NCBI GenBank assembly: GCA_944325085.1
Contig: CALUYT010000007.1
Span: 1-51,742 of the forward strand
Source: Candidatus Gastranaerophilales bacterium
GTDB taxonomy: Bacteria; Cyanobacteriota; Vampirovibrionia; Gastranaerophilales; Gastranaerophilaceae
Reading direction: 5' to 3'
Length of the DNA: 51,742 nt
Part shown: positions 23,758-32,432 of the stretch, piece after piece
Numbering within the stretch: the stretch's first letter is position 1
Layout of the letters: each line of letters starts with the position of its first letter
Translations under genes and position numbers: made by a program
Notes under the pieces: model-generated
Seen by the model: only the letters and a program-made list of their open reading frames with translations
The model's database searches: none
Told to the model about the DNA's origin: nothing

Positions 23758-24879
23758 TTATCTGATTTGAACAGGCATTATCAAACAAATAAAGTCTTCT
23801 TCACTATTTGGTTTTAATACTGTTGCTGACAAACTTGCATTAAGACCAATTATAACTTCATCGCTTTCTATAATTCGTAACGCATCTAATACAAATTTAT
23901 AATTAAAAGCAATTAACAATTCTTCTGCAGTATATTGAATATCTATTTTATCTTCAGATTTACCTGAATCAGGAGTGTCTGCAGACAATGTCAATTCATT
24001 ATCTGCAAAAAGCATTTTTACAATACTTGTTTTATCATTTACCATTACAGAAACTCTTTCCAAAGCAGATATTAATTGAGAAACATTAACAATAGCTTGT
24101 TTTGGACTTTCTGAAGGTATTAATTGATTATATTTAGGGAATTGCCCTTCTAATAATCTTGAAATTGTTAAAGTTTTTTCTGTTTTCAATATAATTGTAG
24201 ATTTATCTTTACATATTTTTATAGTTTCATCTTCAATAAAAGCACCCATTTTCATAAATTCATTTAATGTTCTTGATGGGATAATTAATTGAGTTTGTTC
24301 TGCTATATCACTATTTATTTTTTCTCTAACTCTTGCAAGTCTATTACCATCAGTAGAAGCAATTTCTAATACTCCATTTGAAAATTCACAAACTATACCT
24401 GATAATAAATTACTTACTTCATAATTTGCAGCTGCAAAACCAGCTTGTCTAATAGCTTTCAAAAACGGTTTTAATTCTACATCAAAATATTTAGCTTCAT
24501 CACTTTCATGATTATAAAATTCTGGAGGAAATTCACTTGCAGAAATACCAATAATATCAAATTTAGATTTTTGACAAGTTATTTCAACATTAGTTCCATT
24601 TTCATCAAGTTCAAAAGTTACAAGATCATTTCCTAATTTAGAAACAATTTCGTTAAGTTTTCTTGCTGGAAGAGTAATTTTTCCAGGTTCATCTACTTGA
24701 GCATCCACATTTGTTATAACTGTTAAAACTAAATCTGTAGCCGTTAATCTAACTATATTATTTTCTAAAGCTTCTATTAATATATTATACAATACTGGTT
24801 GAACAGCTTTTTGAGAAGTTGCACGTTCTACTATTTTTATACCATTGTACAAATCTTCTTTTTTAATTATGAATTTCAT
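23758..24879 (-). CDS. dnaN: DNA polymerase III sliding clamp (beta subunit)
   Basis: DnaN forms the ring that holds the replicase on DNA. It has the three-domain layout: MKFIIKKEDLYNGIKIVERA at the start, FDIIGISASEFPP near 113, SGIVCEFSNGVLEIASTDGNRLARV near 160-185, and the terminal clamp motif ICLIMPVQIR. Length 373 aa is standard. I start at ATG 24879 because AGGAG is 7 nt upstream; a TTG two codons earlier is too close to that site. It is transcribed away from the repeat-rich region at 24.9-25.3 kb, as often seen beside replication origins. Confidence 0.97.
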   Translation of the reverse strand: MKFIIKKEDLYNGIKIVERATSQKAVQPVLYNILIEALENNIVRLTATDLVLTVITNVDAQVDEPGKITLPARKLNEIVSKLGNDLVTFELDENGTNVEITCQKSKFDIIGISASEFPPEFYNHESDEAKYFDVELKPFLKAIRQAGFAAANYEVSNLLSGIVCEFSNGVLEIASTDGNRLARVREKINSDIAEQTQLIIPSRTLNEFMKMGAFIEDETIKICKDKSTIILKTEKTLTISRLLEGQFPKYNQLIPSESPKQAIVNVSQLISALERVSVMVNDKTSIVKMLFADNELTLSADTPDSGKSEDKIDIQYTAEELLIAFNYKFVLDALRIIESDEVIIGLNASLSATVLKPNSEEDFICLIMPVQIR

Positions 24880-24885
24880 ACCCAA

Positions 24886-25335
24886 TACTCCTTAATTATT
24901 ATTGATATTATTATAGAATAAATATATCTAAAATAAAACAATATAAAGTGTTTCAAAGTCACAAATCTTTATGTTTTAGATAAATAGAAATAAGATAATA
25001 TATTATTTTTTGTAGATAACATTTTTAGAAAGTTTTATTATAAATATAATAATATAAATTAAATAAATATATATAATAAATAATATAATCATGATAATAA
25101 GTATAAAACATTTGTAGAAAACTTCTGAAAGTTTGAATATGAGCAAGTTTTGGATTGTTCATATTTTGTAGAAAATTTATAATTTTTTATTCAAAAATTG
25201 TAGATAAATTTTTGAATTATATTTTTAAAACAATTAATTGTAGAAAACTAAAACTTTTCTACATTAATTCTAAAAGTTTTCTACATAAAAATCTTTATTG
25301 TATAATTATAATGTTGACACTATCGGAGAAGGGAT
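24886..25335. other. oriC: candidate chromosomal replication origin (oriC)
   Basis: This 450-base gap holds no gene. It contains seven exact copies of TTWTCTACA, five in the reverse orientation (25011-25019, 25113-25121, 25167-25175, 25199-25207, 25239-25247) and two forward (25255-25263, 25277-25285). The motif differs from the classical DnaA box TTWTCCACA at one base. Most copies extend to TGTAGAAAACT. Between the first and second box, about 25021-25100 is almost pure A/T, a good unwinding element. dnaN lies at one edge, and gene orientation diverges from here on both sides. In several cyanobacteria the origin is beside dnaN. Known: family context. Inferred: origin function. Confidence 0.72.
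25301..25312 (+). promoter_or_regulatory. tandem -10 boxes before the 25.3-kb gene
   Basis: Two TATAAT hexamers stand back to back (25301-25306, 25307-25312), about 25 nt before the ATG at 25336. No strong -35 is seen, and the -35 position overlaps or abuts the last DnaA-like box (25277-25285), so DnaA binding could affect this promoter. Confidence 0.5.
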
Positions 25336-27054
25336 ATGGAGTTTAAAAATAAGTTTTATTCTTTTTATAATAGTATTTTGTCGTTTGTAAAAAAATATGC
25401 AGATCAATTTACGGTATTAGGTTTGTGTATTTTATTTTATTATATATTTTTTCACAATATAGGTACTTATTCTTTAATGGATGTAGATGAAACAAGATAT
25501 GTTGCTATGGCAAGGGATATGTTTCATTCAAAAGATTTTATGACATTATATTTAAATGGTCACTATTTTTTTGAAAAACCTCCATTATATTTTTGGCAAG
25601 AATGTTTATCTTTTGCTATTTTTGGAAAAGTAAACGAATGGACAGCAAGGTTTCCTGTTGCTTTATTAGGTTTTACTTTTTCAATGGTTGTTTATTTTGT
25701 TTCTAAATATTTTGTAAATAGAAGATTTGGCGTATTTACATCTTTGATATTGGCAACATCCTTAGAATTTATAATGTTGTCAAAATATGCCATATTAGAT
25801 ATTGTTTTAACTTTTTATATTGGATTATCATTAGTATCTTATTTTTCAGTTTATTTTTGTAAAGAAAAGCATCAGAAATATTTTTGGTGGGCCTTTTATA
25901 TATTTGCCGGTTTAGCTGTGATGGCAAAAGGAATACCTGGTTTTATAGTTCCTTTTGGTACTGTATTTTTCACATCTATTATGGCGAAAAAATTTAAAAA
26001 TATTTTTAAACCTATAAATATTATTCCTGGTGTTATTTTATTTTTATTGATTGTATTACCTTGGCATATTTATATGTTAAATAAATATGATCCATTATTT
26101 TTTGATGAATATATTATAAAACATCATATTGAAAGATTTTTTAATACTGCACATAATGCAATTGGGCGTAAACAACCTTTTTATTATTATTTTGTAGTTG
26201 TTTTATGGGGATTTATTCCTTGGATATTTTCAATGATTGCAGTATTTATTGATAAAATTATAAATTGGAACAAATTACATTATATAGATAAAATTGAAAG
26301 ATTTAATTTTGATGAACTTGATAATATTCATAAAATAATATCTTTATGTTGGATAACTATTATTTGGATAATGTTATTTTTCTCAGCATCAAGTACTAAA
26401 TTAGTTACATATATTCTACCAATATATTTTCCTTTAGCTATAATAACAGGTTTAATGTGGCAGGATTATGTTGATTTGAAAAAACACGAGAAACCAATAA
26501 ATATTTCAGTTAAAATTTTTGGTTGGGTTTGTGTTGTTGCAGGTATTTTAGCAATGTTTACTCCATTATATTTACCGGCACAATTAAATTATGATATTGC
26601 TGAAATAAGATGGTTTAGTTTAATTTGTCTTTTAGTTTTAGGTGTTGGAAGTTTGTTATTTGTAAAATATAGAAAATATTTAGGTGTATTTATCTTATAT
26701 GTTTTATTTATGGCTGTTGTTTCAGCTTTTGCAACTGAAGAATTTTTTGAAGTTGACTATAGATTTGGACAACAAGATTTGGTAGAATTTGCTAAATATG
26801 CAAAAAGCTATGATTATACTATATCTGCAAATGGTATGGATAGAAAATATTCTTTATTATTTTATAATGATGAACTTGTTGATTATGAATCAGAGGATAA
26901 AAATATAAAAAATATAAAACACGACTTAGCAAAAGCAAATAATATTGTAATTGTTAAAAATAAAGTTTTACCAGAATTATATAAAAATTTAGAATTTGAA
27001 GTTATTAAAAAAGGTCGTCGTTATACTATGATAAAAGGTATTACTAAAAAATAA
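25336..27054 (+). CDS. ArnT-like membrane glycosyltransferase (PMT/GT39-GT83 family)
   Basis: This is a polytopic inner-membrane enzyme that transfers a sugar from a polyprenyl-phosphate donor to a periplasmic acceptor, such as lipid A or a protein. The first periplasmic loop has the family signature MDVDETRYVAMARDM (about 48-62) with the catalytic-type acidic residues, then YFFEKPPLYFW (77-87). About eleven to twelve hydrophobic segments follow, then a soluble C-terminal part (about 480-572). Length 572 aa fits ArnT-like proteins. GGAGAAGGGA precedes the ATG. It could act on LPS (cell has lptB/F) but substrate is not readable. Confidence 0.88.
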   Translation: MEFKNKFYSFYNSILSFVKKYADQFTVLGLCILFYYIFFHNIGTYSLMDVDETRYVAMARDMFHSKDFMTLYLNGHYFFEKPPLYFWQECLSFAIFGKVNEWTARFPVALLGFTFSMVVYFVSKYFVNRRFGVFTSLILATSLEFIMLSKYAILDIVLTFYIGLSLVSYFSVYFCKEKHQKYFWWAFYIFAGLAVMAKGIPGFIVPFGTVFFTSIMAKKFKNIFKPINIIPGVILFLLIVLPWHIYMLNKYDPLFFDEYIIKHHIERFFNTAHNAIGRKQPFYYYFVVVLWGFIPWIFSMIAVFIDKIINWNKLHYIDKIERFNFDELDNIHKIISLCWITIIWIMLFFSASSTKLVTYILPIYFPLAIITGLMWQDYVDLKKHEKPINISVKIFGWVCVVAGILAMFTPLYLPAQLNYDIAEIRWFSLICLLVLGVGSLLFVKYRKYLGVFILYVLFMAVVSAFATEEFFEVDYRFGQQDLVEFAKYAKSYDYTISANGMDRKYSLLFYNDELVDYESEDKNIKNIKHDLAKANNIVIVKNKVLPELYKNLEFEVIKKGRRYTMIKGITKK

Positions 27055-27069
27055 TTTTGGAGGAAAATT

Positions 27070-27639
27070 TTGTTATCACGTTATAAAAAGTTCTTAGAAG
27101 AATTTGATAAAATAATAGAAACAATATTTGAAGAACAAAAAAGATATATAAAATGTAAAAAAGGTTGTTCAAAATGTTGTGAAGTAGGAGAGTATCCTTA
27201 TTCACAAATAGAATTTGCTTATTTAACACAAGGATATTTAAATTTACCTGCAAATACAAAAATATTAGTTCAGCAAAATATAAGAAATCTAATACTTGAT
27301 AAAAAAGAATATAAAGGTGAAAATTTTGAACATAAATGTCCATTTTTGATAAATGGAGAATGTTGTGTTTATGATTATAGAGGTATTGTATGTAGAACTT
27401 TTGGGGTTTGTTATTATGATGATACAAAAGGTTACGTCAAATTACCTGATTGTGTGCATAATGGATTAAACTATTCAGAGTTTTATGATGAAAATAAACA
27501 TATTTTAAACATACAAAATGTTCCAAAGGTAAATCTAAGAATAGATAGAATTTTACAAAGTGAATTGGCAAATAGTTTTGATTTAGATTGTGGTGATATA
27601 AGACCAATGGTTGATTGGTTTAATGGATTACAAAAATAA
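27070..27639 (+). CDS. YkgJ-family cysteine-cluster protein
   Basis: A small cytosolic metal-binding protein of the YkgJ (UPF0153) family. The signature CxxxCxxCC is at Cys29, Cys33, Cys36, Cys37, and a second set (Cys90, Cys98, Cys99, Cys108, Cys114) lies in HKCPFLINGECCVYDYRGIV and after. The family is thought to bind zinc or an Fe-S cluster; function is unproven. The start is a TTG at 27070 with GGAGG six bases upstream, 15 nt after the glycosyltransferase stop, so the two are co-transcribed. A terminator follows. Confidence 0.88.
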   Translation: MLSRYKKFLEEFDKIIETIFEEQKRYIKCKKGCSKCCEVGEYPYSQIEFAYLTQGYLNLPANTKILVQQNIRNLILDKKEYKGENFEHKCPFLINGECCVYDYRGIVCRTFGVCYYDDTKGYVKLPDCVHNGLNYSEFYDENKHILNIQNVPKVNLRIDRILQSELANSFDLDCGDIRPMVDWFNGLQK

Positions 27640-27645
27640 TAAAAA

Positions 27646-27671
27646 TAAGCCGGTACATAGTACCGGTTTTT
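27646..27671. terminator. terminator
   Basis: CCGGTAC (27650-27656) pairs with GTACCGG (27660-27666), three-base loop, followed by TTTTT. It lies between the convergent YkgJ gene and the tolC-like gene; the minus side has a weaker T-run. Confidence 0.8.
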
Positions 27672-27711
27672 AGTAAGTAAAAATATGATTAAGATTTTGA
27701 GTTAGTAATTT

Positions 27712-29112
27712 TTATAATTGACTGCCTACAGCTTTGTATAAGCCTATATAATCAACCAGGCAGTTAATTTTATCATTTACAACTTGTTGATCAGTGTATA
27801 ATACATTTTCTCTGACTTGAACAAGGTCTAATTTTGAAATAGTACCTTCATTAAATTTTCCGGTGCTATAACCAAAATCTTCTCTTTCTAATTTAGCTTG
27901 AGTTTTTGTGTCATTATATTTTTCATGATCTAATTTTATTGATACTAAAGCATCGTTTACTTCTTGAATAGCTGTTAAGTTTGTTTGATAGTAACTATTT
28001 AATAATCTTTCATAAGTATCTTTTTTCAATCTTAAATTAGCTATTCTTCTGCCACCTGTAAATATAGGTAAATTTATACCTGCTGCTAATGCGGCAAGAG
28101 CACTTTTTGTTGACCAAGCACTACCTAAATCACCTGATAAAAACAATGCTAATCCTGTTATATTTATTGATGGTAGAAATTCTTTTCTTGCAATTCTTAC
28201 ATCAATACCTGCTTTTTCTATCATTTTTTCAGCTTTTATATAATCAGGTCTTTGAGAAATTATTTCAGATTGAATTTCTGTAGGTATGTTGCCTGTAAAT
28301 TTTATATCATCAAAGCTTATTCTTTTTAAAGACTCTATATTATTAGGATTTTCTCCAATTAAAACACTTAATTGATTTAATAATTTAGTTCTTTGTTTTT
28401 TATATTCTGTTAAACTAGTATTTCCTGCAATATATGATTTATTAGCTTTAACAGTATCTGAAGTTGAAGTTAAACCTTCTTTATTTCTTGCAAGCATCAA
28501 TTCATAAATTAATTTTCTGTCTTTAACAATATCTTCTTGCAATTCTATCATTTTATCTAATTTGACAATATTTAAATAAGTTGTGCCAACTGCAGATGCT
28601 ATAGAAATATATGCAGCTCTTTCGTCTTGTAAAGATGCTTCATATTCCTTTTCAGAAGCTTTTGTTTTATCTCTGTTTTTTAAGAATAAATCAACTTCAT
28701 AATTAGCTATAGCAGGTGTTGCAAACATCCAATCTGATGAAACTGTATTTGGCATTTTTGTAAATGCAGGAGAAAAACCTGCACCAGCTATAGGTAACTC
28801 ATTTGCAAATTGAATTTTTACTGCTTGATAATATTCGTCAACCGCAATAGTTGCAGATTTTAAATCATAGTTATTTTTTATTGCTTTATCTATATAACCG
28901 TTTAAAATATCATCATTAAAATTCTTCCACCAATCATAATTTATATATTCATACTTAAATTCATCACTTTTTTGTTTTTGTTTATGCATTTTCGAAATAG
29001 AAACTTTTTTAGGTTCATTTGTTGATTTTTTACCTATAGCAAAACATGATAACGGAGTAATGTTTGTACAAATAAAACTTGCTAATAATAGTATAACTAT
29101 CTTCTTTTTCAA
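27712..29112 (-). CDS. TolC/OprM-family outer-membrane efflux protein
   Basis: This is the outer-membrane channel of a tripartite efflux pump. A signal peptide (about 1-25, ending SCFA) is followed by two outer-membrane-efflux repeats with the long helices and strands typical of TolC: for example NYDLKSATIAVDEYYQA near 75, ISQRPDYIKAEKMIEKAGIDVRIA near 285-308, and LDLVQVRENVLYT near 427. The Cys in the signal end is not in a good lipobox. Length 466 aa is normal. The start is TTG 29112 with GAGG upstream. It diverges from marR-emrA-emrB and shares their palindromic operator, so the four genes probably form one regulated pump. Confidence 0.9.
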   Translation of the reverse strand: MKKKIVILLLASFICTNITPLSCFAIGKKSTNEPKKVSISKMHKQKQKSDEFKYEYINYDWWKNFNDDILNGYIDKAIKNNYDLKSATIAVDEYYQAVKIQFANELPIAGAGFSPAFTKMPNTVSSDWMFATPAIANYEVDLFLKNRDKTKASEKEYEASLQDERAAYISIASAVGTTYLNIVKLDKMIELQEDIVKDRKLIYELMLARNKEGLTSTSDTVKANKSYIAGNTSLTEYKKQRTKLLNQLSVLIGENPNNIESLKRISFDDIKFTGNIPTEIQSEIISQRPDYIKAEKMIEKAGIDVRIARKEFLPSINITGLALFLSGDLGSAWSTKSALAALAAGINLPIFTGGRRIANLRLKKDTYERLLNSYYQTNLTAIQEVNDALVSIKLDHEKYNDTKTQAKLEREDFGYSTGKFNEGTISKLDLVQVRENVLYTDQQVVNDKINCLVDYIGLYKAVGSQL

Positions 29113-29159
29113 TGTTTTATATCCTCTTAAAATTAATTACTTGCATTTTGTATATCAGT

Positions 29160-29196
29160 ATGATAACATAATATTGTTGCAAATGCAACATATAAT
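29160..29196. promoter_or_regulatory. divergent promoter with a MarR-type palindromic operator
   Basis: A perfect palindrome TGTTGCA-AA-TGCAACA (29175-29190) sits between the tolC-like gene and marR. Toward tolC, -35 TTGCAT (29183-29188), 17-bp spacer, -10 TATCAT (29160-29165). Toward marR, a perfect -10 TATAAT (29191-29196) touches the palindrome; its -35 is poor. A repressor bound here would block both promoters, the usual arrangement for MarR autoregulation. Confidence 0.75.
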
Positions 29197-29231
29197 TTTT
29201 ACAACAAAGAGAAAAATACTAAATAAAATCT

Positions 29232-29693
29232 ATGTATAAATGTGAACACTACACAGAATCAATATATTATCAATTAGAACAAACAGCTAAGTATTGTAGA
29301 TATTTAGGCATGCAAATATTTCAAAAGTTAAATATTCCATTAACAATGGATGAGTTTGTAGCATTAGATGTAATAAATACAAACGATGGAATTTGCCAAA
29401 GAGAGTTAGCTAAGTTGATATTAAAAGATAGACCTAATACTGGGCGAATATTAAATACTCTTGAAGATAAGGGTTATATAAAAAGATTTGTGGATACAAA
29501 AAATAACAGACTTGTAAGAAGAATGTCTTTAACTGAAGATGGTTACAAAGTAACAAATGAAGTTACTGAAATTTTAAGAGATTATATAAATAAATTACCA
29601 AAAGTTTTTTCAGAAGATGATAAACAAGAGTTAATGAGTTCTTTGAAAAAATTTAAAGAGAGCTTAGAAAAAGAAGTAGCAATGAATATATAA
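29232..29693 (+). CDS. MarR-family transcriptional regulator
   Basis: A winged-helix repressor of the MarR family, probably sensing a toxic ligand. Recognition part: ICQRELAKLILKDRPNTGR (about 56-74) followed by ILNTLEDKGYIKRF and the wing DTKNNRLVRRMSLTEDGYK. Length 153 aa is standard, with helices at both ends for dimer formation. No strong Shine-Dalgarno is seen before the ATG. It is the first gene of marR-emrA-emrB (13 nt to emrA) and the likely binder of the palindrome in front of it. Confidence 0.92.
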   Translation: MYKCEHYTESIYYQLEQTAKYCRYLGMQIFQKLNIPLTMDEFVALDVINTNDGICQRELAKLILKDRPNTGRILNTLEDKGYIKRFVDTKNNRLVRRMSLTEDGYKVTNEVTEILRDYINKLPKVFSEDDKQELMSSLKKFKESLEKEVAMNI

Positions 29694-29706
29694 GAGGTTA
29701 TAAAAT

Positions 29707-30717
29707 ATGGAAGAAAATTTAGAAAATAAAAACGAAAAGACAGAAGAAAGTACTATTCAAAAACCTAAAGGAATAAAAAGAACTATAGCTTTGTTATTAA
29801 CGGTTGTAGTAGTTATTTTTGCTGGTTTATATATTCTTCATGAATTGCATTATCAATCAACAGATGATGCTTATGTTGAAACAACAATGGTAAATGTATC
29901 ACCAAGAGTATCAGGTCAAATTGAAGAAGTTTTCATCACAGATAACCAACACATAAAAGAAGGTGATTTAGTCGCAATTATAGATGATGATGATTACAAA
30001 ATAAAATTAGAACAAGCAGATTCTACATATGAAAAAATAAAATTGGATCAATCAAACGCAAAAGCTAATTTAGTAGCAGCACAATCAAATATTGCATTAG
30101 CTAAAAAAGATTTAGACAGATATAGAAACTTATATGAACAAGGTGCAGTATCAAAACAAACATTTGATGCAGCACAAGTTAAATATGATAGTGCTCAAGC
30201 AAATTTGACACAAGCAAATCAAGCTTTATTTTCTGATAAAGAAGGAAAAACAGTTGCTGATGCAAACTTAAGATCAGCAAAAGCTGCTAAAGACAAAGCT
30301 GCATTAGATTTATCATACACAAAAATATACGCACCTCAATCAGGTACAGTATCATCAAGAAGAGTAGAAAAAGGTATGTGGGTTTCAGCAGGTTCACCTT
30401 TATTTACTTTAGTACCTGAAGAAGTATGGATAGTAGCTAATTTTAAAGAAAATCAATTAAAAGATATGAAACCGGGTCAACCTGTAGATATTAAAATTGA
30501 TACATATCCAAATAAAATATTTAAAGGAAAGGTTGATAGTATTCAAAGAGCATCTGGTGCAAAATCAAGTTTATTCCCACCAGAAAATGCTGTTGGATCT
30601 TTCGTAAAAATCGTACAAAGAATACCTGTAAAAATTGTATTTACTGAAAAAATTGATCCAGAACAATATAATATAGTTCCAGGTATGTCAGTAGTGCCAA
30701 AAGTAAAAGTTAAGTAA
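29707..30717 (+). CDS. emrA: EmrA/HlyD-type membrane-fusion protein
   Basis: This periplasmic adaptor links an inner-membrane transporter to a TolC channel. One N-terminal membrane anchor (about 25-44) is followed by the biotinyl-lipoyl half STDDAYVETTMVNVSPRVSG, a helical hairpin (about 95-195) and the second half TKIYAPQSGTVSSRRVEKG. The C-terminal beta-barrel includes VEEWIVANFKENQL-like residues near 240. Length 336 aa is slightly short but complete. AGAGG precedes the ATG. It lies between marR and emrB. Confidence 0.92.
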   Translation: MEENLENKNEKTEESTIQKPKGIKRTIALLLTVVVVIFAGLYILHELHYQSTDDAYVETTMVNVSPRVSGQIEEVFITDNQHIKEGDLVAIIDDDDYKIKLEQADSTYEKIKLDQSNAKANLVAAQSNIALAKKDLDRYRNLYEQGAVSKQTFDAAQVKYDSAQANLTQANQALFSDKEGKTVADANLRSAKAAKDKAALDLSYTKIYAPQSGTVSSRRVEKGMWVSAGSPLFTLVPEEVWIVANFKENQLKDMKPGQPVDIKIDTYPNKIFKGKVDSIQRASGAKSSLFPPENAVGSFVKIVQRIPVKIVFTEKIDPEQYNIVPGMSVVPKVKVK

Positions 30718-30741
30718 AATATAATAATTGAAAAGTTTAAA

Positions 30742-30773
30742 AAAGAATATCGACATAAAAGTCGGTATTCTTT
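30742..30773 (+). promoter_or_regulatory. emrA-emrB intercistronic hairpin
   Basis: A 13-bp stem AAAGAATATCGAC / GTCGGTATTCTTT (one G-T pair) with a 6-base loop fills the emrA-emrB gap. There is no T-run after it, so it is more likely an mRNA-stabilising or processing element than a terminator. Confidence 0.5.
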
Positions 30774-30788
30774 CATAAAGAGGGAATA

Positions 30789-32357
30789 ATGTCTGAAGAA
30801 ATAAAAGAACAAGTTGCACAGGCAGATGATGATAGTAAATATTTGCCTGAGAATCCATGGATATCTGCTGTACCAACATTATTAGCTGTATTTATTTACG
30901 TAATAGATGGTACAATTGCAAACGTAGCATTACCATATATGGCTGGGAGTTTTTCAGCAACAAGAGATGAAAGTATTTGGATTTTAACCAGTTATTTAAT
31001 CGCAAGTGGTATAATCATTCCATCTGTAGGTTTTTTCTCTAAATTTTTCGGTAGAAAAAACTTTTATGTAATAAGTATATTGTTATTTACCATAGCATCA
31101 ATGCTTTGCGGTATGGCAAGAAATCTTGGTGAAATGGTTTTATTTAGATTTTTGCAAGGTGCAGGTGGCGGAGGTATTTTACCAATATCTCAAGCTGTTA
31201 TGATGGAAAGTTTTCCAAAAGAAAAACGTGGTATGGCCATGTCTGTTTTCGGTTTAGGTATAATTATTGCACCTATTGCAGGTCCTGTTTTAGGTGGTTG
31301 GATTACAGATAATTGGTCTTGGCCTTGGATATTTTTTATTAATGTTCCTTTTGGCTGTCTTGCTGCAATATTATCTCATAAATTATTATTTAATCCGCCT
31401 TATGCACAAAGAGAAAAAGGTGTAAAAATGGATGCTTTAGGGTTTTTCTTTTTAACTCTTTGGCTTTTATGTTTACAAATATTCTTTGATAAAGGTAATA
31501 ATGCCGATTGGTTTAATGCAACTTGGATATGTTGGTTGTTTACAGCATCTTGTGTATCTGGAATATGTTTTTTTATTTCTCAATTAATAAGAAAAGATAC
31601 TTTAGTTGATTTAAGTGTATTTAAAGATAGAAATTTTGTTATTGGTACTTTTATTCAGGTTGTAATGCAAGCTGTATTATATGCATCTTTAGCAATTTTG
31701 CCTCAATTTTTACAAAGTATGATGGGTTATACAGCATTTTTAAGCGGTTTTTCAATGATGCCTAGAGGTTTGGGTAGTATGACGGCTATGATTATTTGTG
31801 CATTAATTTCTGATAAAGTTGATAAAAGAGCTTTAGTTGCTATGGGACTTTTCTTATTAGGTTTTGCAGGTTTATTCTTTGGATTTTTAAATTTACAAAT
31901 TGCCAATATAAATATTATGATTCCTAATTATATTATGGGTCTTGGTATGGGACTTTCTATGGTTCCTATAATAAATTTATCTTTAGAAACTTTATCAAAT
32001 ATTCAAATGACAAATGCGACAGGTTTACAAAATTTGTTGAAAAATATAGGTAGTGCTATTGGAACATCGCTTGTTGCAACTATGTTGACAAGATTTAGCC
32101 AAATACACCAGTATATGATGGTAGGTAAATTAAATGATTTGAATCCTGCTTTTACAGAAAGAGTACAAGCAACTACTGCTATGTTATCTCAATATACTCA
32201 TGTTTCTGTTGCTAATCATATGGCTCAATATTCTCAATACGGAACATTATTAAAGCAGTCTAGTTTATGGGCTTATATGGATTCATTTAGAATATTTGGT
32301 TTATTGTGCTTTTTATTAATACCTTTATTATTATTATTTAAAAGAAGTAAAGTATAA
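30789..32357 (+). CDS. emrB: EmrB/QacA-family (DHA2) drug:H+ antiporter
   Basis: This inner-membrane MFS exporter of the 14-helix DHA2 group pumps hydrophobic toxins. The sequence shows about 14 hydrophobic spans. The DHA2 motif GWRWIFFINVP-like segment is present as DNWSWPWIFFINVPFG (about 177-192), with motif A-like GFFSKFFGRKN near 80 and motif C GIIIAPIAGPVLGGWI near 156-171. Length 522 aa is typical. GAGGG lies 5 nt before the ATG. A terminator follows. Works with emrA and the divergent tolC-like gene; substrate unknown. Confidence 0.93.
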   Translation: MSEEIKEQVAQADDDSKYLPENPWISAVPTLLAVFIYVIDGTIANVALPYMAGSFSATRDESIWILTSYLIASGIIIPSVGFFSKFFGRKNFYVISILLFTIASMLCGMARNLGEMVLFRFLQGAGGGGILPISQAVMMESFPKEKRGMAMSVFGLGIIIAPIAGPVLGGWITDNWSWPWIFFINVPFGCLAAILSHKLLFNPPYAQREKGVKMDALGFFFLTLWLLCLQIFFDKGNNADWFNATWICWLFTASCVSGICFFISQLIRKDTLVDLSVFKDRNFVIGTFIQVVMQAVLYASLAILPQFLQSMMGYTAFLSGFSMMPRGLGSMTAMIICALISDKVDKRALVAMGLFLLGFAGLFFGFLNLQIANINIMIPNYIMGLGMGLSMVPIINLSLETLSNIQMTNATGLQNLLKNIGSAIGTSLVATMLTRFSQIHQYMMVGKLNDLNPAFTERVQATTAMLSQYTHVSVANHMAQYSQYGTLLKQSSLWAYMDSFRIFGLLCFLLIPLLLLFKRSKV

Positions 32358-32359
32358 TA

Positions 32360-32390
32360 AAAAAAGCTCTTCTTTAGGAGGAGCTTTTTT
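32360..32390 (+). terminator. terminator after emrB
   Basis: AAGCTCTTC pairs with GAGGAGCTT (9 bp, one G-T) around a 5-base loop, then TTTTTT. It isolates emrB from mfd, forcing mfd to use a promoter in the next 42 nt. Confidence 0.88.
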
Positions 32391-32419
32391 AATAATTAGT
32401 ATAAAAATATTTTATAGGT

Positions 32420-32425
32420 TATAAT
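32420..32425 (+). promoter_or_regulatory. mfd -10 box (leaderless start)
   Basis: A perfect TATAAT lies 7 nt before the mfd ATG. The -35 position (TAGTAT) is poor. As a terminator ends at 32390, this is the only plausible promoter and the transcript should begin at or just before ATG. Confidence 0.6.
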
Positions 32426-32432
32426 ATTTTGT

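Noticed and set aside
24880-24885. TTG start for dnaN at 24885
   Set aside because: It is only one base from AGGAG, too close for initiation; the ATG at 24879 is well placed.
25011-25285. Cluster of 9-mers as a CRISPR array or phage repeats
   Set aside because: Repeats are only 9-11 bases in both orientations with irregular spacing and no spacers of equal length; DnaA-box cluster is the better fit.
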